64,000 bases of DNA from positions 210,982-274,981 of the forward strand of contig NZ_CP016293.1 in NCBI RefSeq assembly GCF_001679785.1, in the 5' to 3' direction. This document shows, one piece after another, positions 46,488 through 54,967 of this stretch (the first letter of the stretch is position 1; the number at the start of each line of letters is the position of its first letter). The notes under the pieces are model-generated. The model was not told the origin of the DNA, did no database searches, and was given only the letters and a program-made list of their open reading frames with translations. The stretch is from Rhizobium leguminosarum (GTDB taxonomy: Bacteria > Pseudomonadota > Alphaproteobacteria > Rhizobiales > Rhizobiaceae). The position numbers and the translations under genes were made by a program.

Positions 46488-47048
46488 TCATTCGGCAGCA
46501 ATCAGCGCTTGATTTCGCGCAGGAAAGAACGCCTCGAGCTCGCCGATGACCTCCCCGATCCGCTTGGAAAGTGGATCGGATGAGACACGGTAATCGGTGA
46601 AGTCGCGGTCGGACGCGTAAACCGCGGTCGGCAGCGTGTAAGACATGAAAAAGCCGAAGAGCGGGCGGAGCTGGTGCTCGACCATCAGCGCATGCCGGTC
46701 GCCGCCGCCGGTCGCAGTGATGATGATCGGCTTGGCGCGCAGCTCATGGGGGTCGATCAGGTCGATCAGATGCTTGAAGAGGCCGGGATAGCTGCCCTTG
46801 TAAGTCGGCGCTCCGATGACCAGCACATCGGCATTGACGACGTCGTCGATGACTTCCCTGGCGCGACTGTCGAGATCGTCACGGCGCAGCGCCTGGCCAA
46901 GCGAGGGGCCGACATCGGTCAGGTCGTAGATGGTGTTGTCGAATCCGTATTTCTCGCCGGCGAGACCGGCAATGTTTTCGACAAGCGCAAAGGTCTTCGA
47001 GGGGCGGTTGAAGCTACCCGCAAGGCCGACCAGTTTGTGAGCAGACAT
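46488..47048 (-). CDS. NADPH-dependent FMN reductase (SsuE/MsuE class)
   Basis: The ATG at 47048 follows GGAAGGAA and gives 186 residues. The flavodoxin-like fold begins LVGLAGSFNRPSKTFALVEN, with VIGAPTYKGSYPGLFKHLID near residue 78, the FMN-binding pattern of SsuE/MsuE proteins. Such enzymes supply reduced FMN to two-component monooxygenases, so it is the expected partner of the NtaA/DszA-class enzyme at 42 kb. The spacer to the MFS gene (47049-47268) shows no gene. Confidence 0.87.
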   Translation of the reverse strand: MSAHKLVGLAGSFNRPSKTFALVENIAGLAGEKYGFDNTIYDLTDVGPSLGQALRRDDLDSRAREVIDDVVNADVLVIGAPTYKGSYPGLFKHLIDLIDPHELRAKPIIITATGGGDRHALMVEHQLRPLFGFFMSYTLPTAVYASDRDFTDYRVSSDPLSKRIGEVIGELEAFFPARNQALIAAE

Positions 47049-47268
47049 GCCATTTCCTTCCAATATCGTGCCGAGACCGACGTCATTATTCTCACGAATA
47101 TTATCTATAAAAATAGTGGATTAAAGGAATGGTGATCCCTCTTCCCCATAGGAGGAGAAAAATACGTTCGGGCCTATGGGCGAAGGCGACGTGCGAAACT
47201 GCATGATGAACCGGGCCGGAGTGTCGGTGACATTCCGGCTTGATCGATTGTCCGTAAGCGATGTCGCC

Positions 47269-48474
47269 TCAGACTGGTTTCTGCTTCGGAATACGCGGCA
47301 GGAAGACCGTGAGGAGACCGAGCAGCGGCAGATAGGAGCAGATGCGGTAGACGAAATCGATACCGTGAGTATCGGCGAAACTGCCGAGCAGTGCTGCACC
47401 AAGCCCCCCTGCCCCGAAGGCAAAGCCGAAGAAGACGCCGGCAATCAGCCCGACGCGCCCGGGCACCAGCTCCTGCGCGAAGACGACGATTGCAGAGAAG
47501 GCCGAAGCGAAGATCAGGCCGATGACGACGCTGAGCACACCCGTCCAGAAGAGGTTGGCATAGGGAAGCAGGAGCGCGAAGGGAATGACGCCGAGGATCG
47601 AGAACCAGATGACGAAACGCGCGCCGAAGCGATCGCCGATCGGCCCGCCGAGGAACGTGCCGACGGCAACTGAGCCGAGGAACAGAAAAAGCATCAGCTG
47701 TGCCTGCTGCACGCTGAGTTCGAACTTGTCGATGACATAGAAGGTGAAGTAGCTCGACACGCTGGCCATGTAGACATTCTTCGTCGCCGTCAGCAGCACG
47801 AGAATGAGCAGCGCCCAGACAACTCTGTTCTGCGGCAGCGGCAGGGTCCGGCTTATTGCCGGCTTGCTGGCATTCTGGCGCCTGTGGCTGATGTACCAGT
47901 TGCCGACCCAGCTTAGCACGACCATGCCGACCATGGCGATGGCGGCGAACCAGGAGACGCTGTGCTGGCCGAGCGGCAGCACGATGAAGGCGGCAAGCAG
48001 CGGACCGATCGCCTGGCCGGCATTGCCACCGACCTGGAAGAAGGATTGCGCGAAACCGTGGCGACCGCCAGAGGCAAGACGGGCAACACGCGAAGATTCC
48101 GGGTGGAAGACCGCCGAGCCGAAGCCGATCAGGCTTGCGGCAACCAGCAGCAGTTCGAAGCTGCCGGCATTACCGAGTAGAATGAGGCCGCAAAAGGTAC
48201 TCGCCATGCCGACCGGCAGCGAATAGGGCATCGGCCAGCGGTCGGTGACGATGCCGACCAGTGGCTGCAGCAGCGAAGCCGTGACCTGGAAAGTCATGGT
48301 GAGGAGACCGATCTGCACGAAATCGAGATCGTAGTTCGCCTTGAACAGCGGATAAAGTGAGGCGAGCAGCGACTGCATGATGTCGTTCAGCATATGGCAG
48401 AAGCTGACCGCCACGAGGATAGACATCGTTGTTTTTTCGAAATGGGGCGGGCTCTCGGCAACGGTTGCCATCAA
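47269..48474 (-). CDS. MFS transporter, fosmidomycin-resistance (Fsr) type
   Basis: The 401-residue transporter has twelve hydrophobic helices and the Fsr-subfamily opening (SFCHMLNDIMQSLLASLYPL) with LPVGMASTFCG and FHPESSRVARLASGGRHGFA near residue 125. These carriers export drugs or related small molecules. The start is supported by GGAGGAG just upstream. It is divergent from the XRE gene. The natural substrate is unknown. Confidence 0.88.
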   Translation of the reverse strand: MMATVAESPPHFEKTTMSILVAVSFCHMLNDIMQSLLASLYPLFKANYDLDFVQIGLLTMTFQVTASLLQPLVGIVTDRWPMPYSLPVGMASTFCGLILLGNAGSFELLLVAASLIGFGSAVFHPESSRVARLASGGRHGFAQSFFQVGGNAGQAIGPLLAAFIVLPLGQHSVSWFAAIAMVGMVVLSWVGNWYISHRRQNASKPAISRTLPLPQNRVVWALLILVLLTATKNVYMASVSSYFTFYVIDKFELSVQQAQLMLFLFLGSVAVGTFLGGPIGDRFGARFVIWFSILGVIPFALLLPYANLFWTGVLSVVIGLIFASAFSAIVVFAQELVPGRVGLIAGVFFGFAFGAGGLGAALLGSFADTHGIDFVYRICSYLPLLGLLTVFLPRIPKQKPV

Positions 48475-48828
48475 TACTTCTCCTCCACGGGCACAGCCGG
48501 TGCCGTGCGACGTCGCTTTTGTTCGATGGATTTTCGGGCGATCGGGGCTGGGAAGACTCTCGTGCGACGGTCGCTGAAGAGCATTTAACGTAAGCCGGGA
48601 CGCAATTACAGCCCAGTTTTATCCGTATTGGTACGGCTTTTGCTCGATTTGCGCTGCCGCCGAGTGATTTCTGCGTGATTTCACGTCTTTGGACGGGGGG
48701 CTTTCATATCACAGTCGGCCGCGATCGTCGCATATCCGCTGTGCTATATGAAAACAACCATGGAAAAGCCATGCGGGGGATACTACAGCTGCGCCGATTG
48801 AAAATGCGATCGAGGCTGAAAACACGCG

Positions 48829-49287
48829 ATGAATGTCAAGACAGCGAATGCAATAGACAGCTATGTCGGAGCGCGCATCAGAATGCGCCGGCAGTTGCTC
48901 GGGATGAGCCAGGAACGGCTTGCCGAGCAGATCGGCGTAACCTTTCAGCAGGTTCAAAAATACGAGAAGGGCATCAACCGCATCGGTGCGAGCCGGCTGC
49001 AGCGGATCGCCGAGGTGCTGCACACGTCGCCGAGCTTCTTCTTCGAACAGGAGAGTTCCGAGCCGTTGACGCTGCACGGGCTGGATCTATCCGCGAATAT
49101 GGATCCGGTCGCCGAATTCCTGCGAACGAAAGAGGGATTGGTGCTCAACCGCGCTTTTCTGAAGATCGCCGACAGCAATATCCGCGAAACGGTCATCGCG
49201 CTGGTGAAGGCGATGGCGCAGGCGGAAAGTCGCGGTCTGACATCGGGAGCCTCCGCAGCGGATATCACCCTTCCGCTCGGCGAATAG
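48829..49287 (+). CDS. XRE-family helix-turn-helix regulator
   Basis: The 152-residue protein has a Cro/C1-type HTH at about residues 15-70 (RRQLLGMSQERLAEQIGVTF, then VQKYEKGINRIGASRL) and a helical C-terminal part. Rhizobia carry many such proteins; several are plasmid-borne. The ribosome site is weak. The 354-base spacer to the MFS gene (48475-48828) holds the promoters and no other gene. It may regulate itself and the divergent exporter, though the distance is long. Confidence 0.87.
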   Translation: MNVKTANAIDSYVGARIRMRRQLLGMSQERLAEQIGVTFQQVQKYEKGINRIGASRLQRIAEVLHTSPSFFFEQESSEPLTLHGLDLSANMDPVAEFLRTKEGLVLNRAFLKIADSNIRETVIALVKAMAQAESRGLTSGASAADITLPLGE

Positions 49288-49846
49288 GCGGGTATCGCAG
49301 CGTTGCGGCTGGCGGGCCGACCGGACAATCAGTGGCATTTCCCGAAAGAGGCCTGTTTGCGATTTGGCGTTTGCTGGATCGCTATCTGAGGGACGGCGTC
49401 GAGCTGGGCGTTGAATTCGCCGCTATCGCCTGGACTTTGCGCTGGGCGCTCTGTTGGAGGACCTCGGGGGGAGCGGCGTGTCCCCTCCCCCAGGCAAGTA
49501 ATCATGACGGCTCTCCGCCACGCGGCACTGAACAGCCACTGACTGTCCAGGTGCTTGCCCAATGCGGACGTACTTCAAAGGGCTGTGCACGCTCGATATC
49601 TCGATTCCGACGTATCCGATCGGCTATGATGCCGGTTGTGCGGCCTTGCTCTCGCGATTCGGCCGGCGAATGGGGATTGCCACGTCGGACAGCGGCACCG
49701 GGCGGTATGTTCAAGCCTTTGAAAAAGATTGGACAACCTCGCGGTAGGGTCTTGTTAACCCTATTTGCCTTGCCACCCCTCCAGAATCGGCGCTAAATGC
49801 GGTTTCACAGCGCCTGGGGCTTTTAAATCGCATTTTCGAGATTTCC
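49288..49846. other. Spacer before repABC with candidate repA promoter and operator
   Basis: No convincing gene lies in this 559-base stretch; a 61-codon plus-strand frame at 49562-49747 has no ribosome site or domain. A dyad TAGGGT-N7-ACCCTA (49745-49763) lies just before a -35-like TTGCCA (49770-49775) and, 17 bases on, a -10-like CTAAAT (49793-49798). In repABC plasmids RepA represses its own promoter, so the dyad is the natural operator candidate. Remnant status of the rest is unclear. Confidence 0.45.
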
Positions 49847-51061
49847 ATGAATATGGCACCGCAGATAGAAAAAGCAATTTCTGATGTCGACCAGCTGATT
49901 ATTGGTCAGGCGCAGGAACTGTCCGACAAGCTGAAGCAGCATCGGCTCGAGATGTTTCCGCCGCGTGCATTGAAGGGTCTGAGGGAATTTCAGCTTGCCG
50001 AAGCGGCGCGTTTCCTCGGTGTCACCAGCGGCTATCTTCGCAACCTGTCGCTGGAAGGCAAAGGCGCCCTTCCCCAGGTCACGCCATCGGGACGTCGATC
50101 CTATACGGCGGAGCAGATGGAAGAGATGCGCAGCTTCCTGGAGCACAATGCCCGCGCCGGAACGCATTATATGCGTCATCGCCGCGGCAACGAACATCTG
50201 CAGGTCGTTGCCGTCGTCAACTTCAAAGGTGGCAGCGGCAAGACGACGAGTGCGGCACACCTTGCCCAGCATCTTGCCCTGACGGGTCATCGTGTCCTTG
50301 CCGTCGACCTCGATCCGCAGGCCTCTCTCTCCGCCATCCACGGTTTTCAGCCGGAGTTCGACGTCAACGAAAATGAGACGCTCTACGCCGCCATTCGTTA
50401 TGACGATCAGCGGCGTCCGCTGAGAGAGATCATCCGTCCGACGAATTTCCCGAACCTTCATCTGGTGCCGGGCAATCTCGAGCTGATGGAATTCGAGCAC
50501 GATACGCCGCGCGTCCTTGCTCAGGGCAAGGCGGGTGACTATGGACGCGTCTTCTTCGCACGGCTGGACGAGGCGCTGTCCTCGGTCGCCGACGATTACG
50601 ACGTCGTCATCATCGACTGCCCTCCCCAGCTCGGCTTTTTGACCATGAGCGCCATTTGCGGCGCAACGGCAGTTCTGATCACCGTTCATCCTCAGATGCT
50701 CGACGTCATGTCGATGTGCCAATTCCTGCAGATGCTCGGCGAGGTGCTGAACACACTGAAAGGTGCCGGCGGCAACATGAACCTCGACTGGCTGCGGTAT
50801 CTCGTCACCCGCTACGATCCGCAGGACGGGCCGCAGACGCAAATGGTCGCCTTCATGCGTTCGATGTTCAAGAACCATGTACTCACCAATCCGATGTTGC
50901 GCAGCGTCGCGATCTCCGATGCGGCGATGACCAACCAGACGCTTTACGAAGTCGAGCGGAACCAGTTTACCCGCGCGACCTATGACCGCGCCATGGAGGC
51001 GATGGATTCCGTCAATACCGAGATCGCCGATCTCATCCACAAGGCATGGGGGCGGAAATGA
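49847..51061 (+). CDS. repA: RepA, ParA-type plasmid partition ATPase
   Basis: The 404-residue protein has an N-terminal HTH (LAEAARFLGVTSGYLRNL near residue 55) and a ParA ATPase domain with the deviant Walker A KGGSGKTTSA near residue 129, the DLDPQASLS motif and IIDCPPQLGFL near residue 250. RepA moves plasmid copies apart together with RepB-parS and represses the operon. It starts the repABC unit and ends 42 bases before repB. Confidence 0.96.
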   Translation: MNMAPQIEKAISDVDQLIIGQAQELSDKLKQHRLEMFPPRALKGLREFQLAEAARFLGVTSGYLRNLSLEGKGALPQVTPSGRRSYTAEQMEEMRSFLEHNARAGTHYMRHRRGNEHLQVVAVVNFKGGSGKTTSAAHLAQHLALTGHRVLAVDLDPQASLSAIHGFQPEFDVNENETLYAAIRYDDQRRPLREIIRPTNFPNLHLVPGNLELMEFEHDTPRVLAQGKAGDYGRVFFARLDEALSSVADDYDVVIIDCPPQLGFLTMSAICGATAVLITVHPQMLDVMSMCQFLQMLGEVLNTLKGAGGNMNLDWLRYLVTRYDPQDGPQTQMVAFMRSMFKNHVLTNPMLRSVAISDAAMTNQTLYEVERNQFTRATYDRAMEAMDSVNTEIADLIHKAWGRK

Positions 51062-51068
51062 CCGAGAA

Positions 51069-51084
51069 GTTTACTGCGGTAAAC
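51069..51084. other. parS site 1 (repA-repB spacer)
   Basis: GTTTACTGCGGTAAAC differs by one base from the perfect repABC parS palindrome. It lies eight bases after the repA stop and is the expected RepB-binding centromere. Confidence 0.9.
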
Positions 51085-51103
51085 TGGGACGAGGAGCTGG
51101 CTG

Positions 51104-52156
51104 ATGGCGCGTAAGAATCTCCTTTCGGGCCTGATGGACGATTCCAAGAAGTTTACCGCGGTAAACAATGAGGACGAACCGCTCCACAGGGACGAGAAGC
51201 AGCAGATTACCTATAAGGGAATCGGCGCTCTCGGTGCCGTGACGCGCAGTATCGATGCGCTGGCTGCCAAGGCCGATGCGGCCAAAGCGATCGAGGAAAA
51301 GCTGGCGACCGGTGAGACGGTGATTGATCTGGACCCTGCCTTGATCGAAGATTCCTTCGTGACGGACCGGGTGGCGCATACCGACGAACAGTTTCGCGAA
51401 TTGGTCGAGGCGATCCGCCTGCGTGGCCAGGATTCGCCGATCCTCGTCCGTCCGCATCCTGAGAAGGACGGCCGATATCAGATTGCCTTCGGCCACCGTC
51501 GCGCTCGGGCCGCCAAGGAACTCGGCCGACCCGTCCGCGCCGTGGTCAAGAAACTCGACGACCGCGACCACGTCATTGCGCAGGGCCAGGAGAATTCGGC
51601 ACGCGCTGATCTCTCCTTCATCGAGAGGACTATGTTTGCCGACAAGCTCGACACGTTGGGCTTCGACAGGGAAACGATCATGTCAGCACTCAGCGCCGAC
51701 AAGACGACGGTTTCCAAGATGCTGTCCGTCACCAAGCGAATCCCAGCCGAAGTCCTGACCGCGATCGGCGCGGCCAAGGCCACCGGCCGTGACCGTTGGC
51801 ACGATCTGTCAGTGAAATTCGAGACCGAAAACATTGCCGCACGAGCGATCGAGTTCACCAGATCGGCGGAATTCGGGACGGCCGAGCCGGATGCCCGCTT
51901 CGATATGCTGGTTGCCTTCATCAGCAGGAGGCAACAACAGGCCTCATCTATAGCGGCGATTCAGCCCGCCGCTCACGCCTGGCAGCGCAAGGACGGCGCG
52001 GTCAAGGCGAAGATCAAGGATGACGGGAAACAGTTCACCATCGCGTTGAAGGCGGAGAAGGCGTCCGCCTTTGGAGCCTACATCGCCAGCAATCTGGATC
52101 GTCTCTACGAGGCGTTCGAGAAGACACAGGATTTGACCAAGAACGGAGATCAATAA
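51104..52156 (+). CDS. repB: RepB, ParB-type centromere-binding protein
   Basis: The 350-residue protein has the ParB/Spo0J N-terminal domain (DSPILVRPHPEKDGRYQIAF near residue 108, followed by GHRRARAAKELG) and a central HTH (LSADKTTVSKMLSVTKRI near residue 198). It binds parS and works with RepA. Its own 5' end contains the second parS, so the site is translated as part of KFTAVNN near residue 17. Confidence 0.96.
   Translation: MARKNLLSGLMDDSKKFTAVNNEDEPLHRDEKQQITYKGIGALGAVTRSIDALAAKADAAKAIEEKLATGETVIDLDPALIEDSFVTDRVAHTDEQFRELVEAIRLRGQDSPILVRPHPEKDGRYQIAFGHRRARAAKELGRPVRAVVKKLDDRDHVIAQGQENSARADLSFIERTMFADKLDTLGFDRETIMSALSADKTTVSKMLSVTKRIPAEVLTAIGAAKATGRDRWHDLSVKFETENIAARAIEFTRSAEFGTAEPDARFDMLVAFISRRQQQASSIAAIQPAAHAWQRKDGAVKAKIKDDGKQFTIALKAEKASAFGAYIASNLDRLYEAFEKTQDLTKNGDQ
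51151..51166. other. parS site 2 (inside repB)
   Basis: GTTTACCGCGGTAAAC is a perfect 16-base palindrome, 82 bases from site 1 (start to start), about eight helical turns. It lies within codons 16-21 of repB. Confidence 0.93.
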
Positions 52157-52161
52157 GCAAA

Positions 52162-52211
52162 AGAAAAGGCCCCCGAACGTTGCCGTCGCGGAAGCCCTCT
52201 CTGATCTAGAC
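52162..52211 (-). ncRNA. Counter-transcribed RNA (ctRNA, incA) regulating repC
   Basis: In the repB-repC spacer the minus strand holds a promoter (TTGACT at 52246-52241, 17 bases, GATTCT at 52223-52218) and, about 50 bases on, a terminator in which GGCTTCCG pairs with CGGGGGCC followed by TTTTCTTTT. This is the place and design of the small antisense RNA of repABC plasmids, which limits repC expression and sets incompatibility. Ends are estimated. Confidence 0.85.
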
Positions 52212-52305
52212 ACCCAGAGAATCACATTTCCGCGAATCATAGTCAAGAGTCTTTGGCACCGAATTTGGTGAGCCGCGATCTTTTGCCTTGAAGAAGGCGA
52301 AGAAA

Positions 52306-53598
52306 ATGGAAAGCGGAAATGTGACGACGCCCTTCGGGCGGCGGTCGATGACGCTTGGCATGTTAGCAAGCCAGGCGGCTGCTCGAGAAATCGAGCCCGG
52401 CCAATCTATCGACAAGTGGAAACTCTATCGTGCCCTATGCGAGGCCAAGCCGCTGCTCGGCATCACCGACCGGGCGCTCGCTATCTTGAACGCCTTGCTG
52501 AGCTTTCATCCCAAGGGGGAGCTCTCTGAGGAAAACGGGCTCGTGGTGTTCCCTTCCAATGCACAGCTCTCGCTGCGCGCACATGGAATGGCGGAGCAGA
52601 CGATCCGTCGCCACCTGGCGACCCTCATCGAGGCCGGGCTGCTGATCCGCAAGGACAGCCCGAACGGCAAGCGCTACGCCCGCAAGGAGCAGGGTGGGGA
52701 AATCCGCGAGGCATTCGGTTTTTCGCTGGCGCCGCTGCTGGTGCGTGCTGAGGAAATCGAGCGGTTGGCGGCAGAGGTGGTTGCGGAACGGTTGCACCTG
52801 CAGCGGCTCAGAGAACGCCTGACGCTTTGCCGGCGCGATGTCGCCAAGCTCATCGAGATGGCATTGGAGGAGGGCGCCGCCGGCGATTGGAGCCGGATTC
52901 ATCTGCATTTTCGCGATGTCGTCGAGCGGCTGCCAAGGTCGCCTTCCGCCGAACAGGTTGCCGCCGCACTCGACGAATTGGAGCTGCTGCGCGAAGAAAT
53001 CACCAATCACTTGGAAATGCAGGTTAAAGCTCAAAATCATAGCGGCAATGCCCAACATTATGAGCGGCACATACAGAATTCAAATCCACAATCCATTACT
53101 GAACTTGAACCAGCTTCCGAAATGAAGCAGGACGCAACGGCGGATGATCGATCGGGGGGCCGGGCCGAACCGACAGTCCGAATACAGAAAGATGAAGAGG
53201 AGAACGGGGGTGTGCCGGCCGCAAGTTCTGCCCCCGCTGCCAGCGCCGCGCTCAAATCCTTCCCACTGGGGCTGGTGCTGCAGGCCTGCCCGGAAATCGC
53301 AGCCTATGGACCGCAGGGCTCGGTCGGCACATGGCGCGAGCTGATGACCGCGGCTGTGGTCGTTCGCTCGATGCTCGGCGTTAGCCCATCGGCCTATGAG
53401 CAGGCCTGCGAAATCATGGGACCTGAAAATGCGGCCACCGTCATGGCCTGCGTTCTCGAAAGGGCAGGGCACATCAACTCCGCCGGCGGTTACCTGCGCG
53501 ACCTGACGCGACGCGCCGAGAAAGGGGAATTCGCTATCGGACCAATGTTGATGGCCCTTGCCCGCAGCAATTCGCCGATGAGAGCCAAGACGGGATGA
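52306..53598 (+). CDS. repC: RepC replication initiator
   Basis: The ATG at 52306 gives 430 residues and the standard RepC start (MESGNVTTPFGRRSMTLGML); a TTG at 52288 would add six residues. The N-terminal winged-helix part binds the origin (AHGMAEQTIRRHLATLIEAG near residue 95), and the C-terminal part after residue 320 is conserved in the family. RepC starts replication and the origin lies in its own central part. The leader contains the ctRNA target and a small CACC/GGTG hairpin (52257-52270). Confidence 0.95.
   Translation: MESGNVTTPFGRRSMTLGMLASQAAAREIEPGQSIDKWKLYRALCEAKPLLGITDRALAILNALLSFHPKGELSEENGLVVFPSNAQLSLRAHGMAEQTIRRHLATLIEAGLLIRKDSPNGKRYARKEQGGEIREAFGFSLAPLLVRAEEIERLAAEVVAERLHLQRLRERLTLCRRDVAKLIEMALEEGAAGDWSRIHLHFRDVVERLPRSPSAEQVAAALDELELLREEITNHLEMQVKAQNHSGNAQHYERHIQNSNPQSITELEPASEMKQDATADDRSGGRAEPTVRIQKDEEENGGVPAASSAPAASAALKSFPLGLVLQACPEIAAYGPQGSVGTWRELMTAAVVVRSMLGVSPSAYEQACEIMGPENAATVMACVLERAGHINSAGGYLRDLTRRAEKGEFAIGPMLMALARSNSPMRAKTG
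53016..53120. other. Probable oriV: AT-rich segment inside repC
   Basis: This stretch is clearly richer in A and T than the rest of repC and encodes a low-conservation linker (KAQNHSGNAQHYERHIQNSN). In other repABC plasmids the origin was placed in an AT-rich region in the middle of repC. The assignment rests on position and composition. Confidence 0.6.
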
Positions 53599-53645
53599 AT
53601 TGGTGCTTGCAGAAGCTGACTTTGTCCCTTTACCCTTGCTCAAGG

Positions 53646-54821
53646 TCAGGCAACCTGGCGCCAGCGTGCCCCAAGCTTCATGCCCACCATGACCATGCGG
53701 ACTGCATCCTCTGCCGCCCGGGAGAGTAGTTTCGGGGCGCTGAAGATGGCGTCTTCCAGCGAGCAGGGCCTGCTCAGGATCGACGCAAAGGCATCAATGC
53801 CATGCTCGAAATTAAGGCGTACGCCTTTGCCGATGGTGCCGGCGAGTGCGATGACGGGCACTCCGGCAATTTTTGCCCGTGCAGCCACTTCGGCAGGCAC
53901 CTTTCCATATGGGGTTTGCCCGTCAAGGCTGCCTTCCGCGGTGATGACCAAATCAGCCTGTGCGATAAACCGGTCGAGCTCCAGATACTGCATGACGATG
54001 TCGTATCGCGGATGCAATCTGCCGCCGAGGAGGCCGAGTATCGCGGCACCAAGCCCGCCGGAGGCGCCGGACCCGGGCGCCATACCGACATCGATGCCGG
54101 TCGTGCACCGAATCGCCGTGGCATACGTCTCCATGGCGGCAGCAAGCAGCTCCACCTGCATCGGCGTTGCGCCCTTCTGCGGCCCGAAAATGCGCGCAAC
54201 ACCGCGTTCACCGAGGAGGACATTATGCCAGTTGACGGCAGCATCGATGCGTACGCCTTCAAGACGAGGATCGCGGCCGCTCATATCAATGGCGGCGAGG
54301 CGGGAAAGAGCTGCGCCGCCGCGGGGCAGGCGATTGCCTTCCTGGTCCAGGAGACGGATGCCGAGCGCTTCGGCCATGCCGGCGCCGCCATCGTTGATGC
54401 CGCTATCGCCACAACCGAGAAGGATGCGGCGTGCACCTCGGTCGAGCGCGGCACGCACCAGTTCGCCAACGCCATAGCTCGTCGTCACGCAAGGATTGCG
54501 CTGGTCGCGCGGCACGAGGCTGAGCCCGGCGGCTGCGGCCATCTCGATGACGGCGGTCGGCTCGTCGTTGCCGCCAAGAAACCCGAAATGCGCCTCGACT
54601 GGGTCGTTGACCGGGCCGGTCACCGTCATCTGGTGAAGCGTACCGTCGGTCGCCCTGACGAGCGCCTTGGTGAAACCCTCGCCGCCATCGACCATTGGCG
54701 TTTTGATGACGGTAAGGCCGGGAAAGGCGCGCAGAACGCCACTTTCTATGCAATCCGCGGCCTGATCTGCCGACAGACTTTCCTTGAAACCGGAGGGCGC
54801 GACGAGAACCGTGAACGACAT
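53646..54821 (-). CDS. Glycerate kinase (GlxK/GarK family)
   Basis: The 391-residue enzyme is a type-1 glycerate kinase, with the family opening VLVAPSGFKESLSADQAADC, MVDGGEGFTKAL near residue 43, and the GCGDSGINDGGAGMAEALG motif near residue 137. It phosphorylates D-glycerate from glyoxylate or tartrate breakdown to 2- or 3-phosphoglycerate. It converges with repC. No glyoxylate carboligase or tartronate reductase gene is in the window; the 2-hydroxyacid dehydrogenase at 9 kb is far away. Confidence 0.93.
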   Translation of the reverse strand: MSFTVLVAPSGFKESLSADQAADCIESGVLRAFPGLTVIKTPMVDGGEGFTKALVRATDGTLHQMTVTGPVNDPVEAHFGFLGGNDEPTAVIEMAAAAGLSLVPRDQRNPCVTTSYGVGELVRAALDRGARRILLGCGDSGINDGGAGMAEALGIRLLDQEGNRLPRGGAALSRLAAIDMSGRDPRLEGVRIDAAVNWHNVLLGERGVARIFGPQKGATPMQVELLAAAMETYATAIRCTTGIDVGMAPGSGASGGLGAAILGLLGGRLHPRYDIVMQYLELDRFIAQADLVITAEGSLDGQTPYGKVPAEVAARAKIAGVPVIALAGTIGKGVRLNFEHGIDAFASILSRPCSLEDAIFSAPKLLSRAAEDAVRMVMVGMKLGARWRQVA

Positions 54822-54920
54822 GGGATGTTCCTTTCTACTATGACAACGATGTGACAGGGGAGGAACGGGACAGCCCCGAGGCTATTCCAGCGTTATAAAA
54901 ATAAATTAGCCGACTAAATA

Positions 54921-54955
54921 AAAAAGACCGCACGCAGCGGTCTTTCCCTTTTGTC
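54921..54955. terminator. Terminator between the SLC13-type gene and the glycerate kinase gene
   Basis: AAAGACCGC pairs with GCGGTCTTT around ACGCA. The minus strand continues with TTTTTTATTT and the plus side with TTTCCCTTTT. It ends the minus-strand transporter transcript, so the two genes are separate units. Confidence 0.88.
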
Positions 54956-54967
54956 TATCCGTACTGT

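Noticed and set aside
49562..49747. 61-codon frame before repA
   Set aside because: No ribosome site, no domain and frames on both strands overlap here; treated as non-coding spacer.
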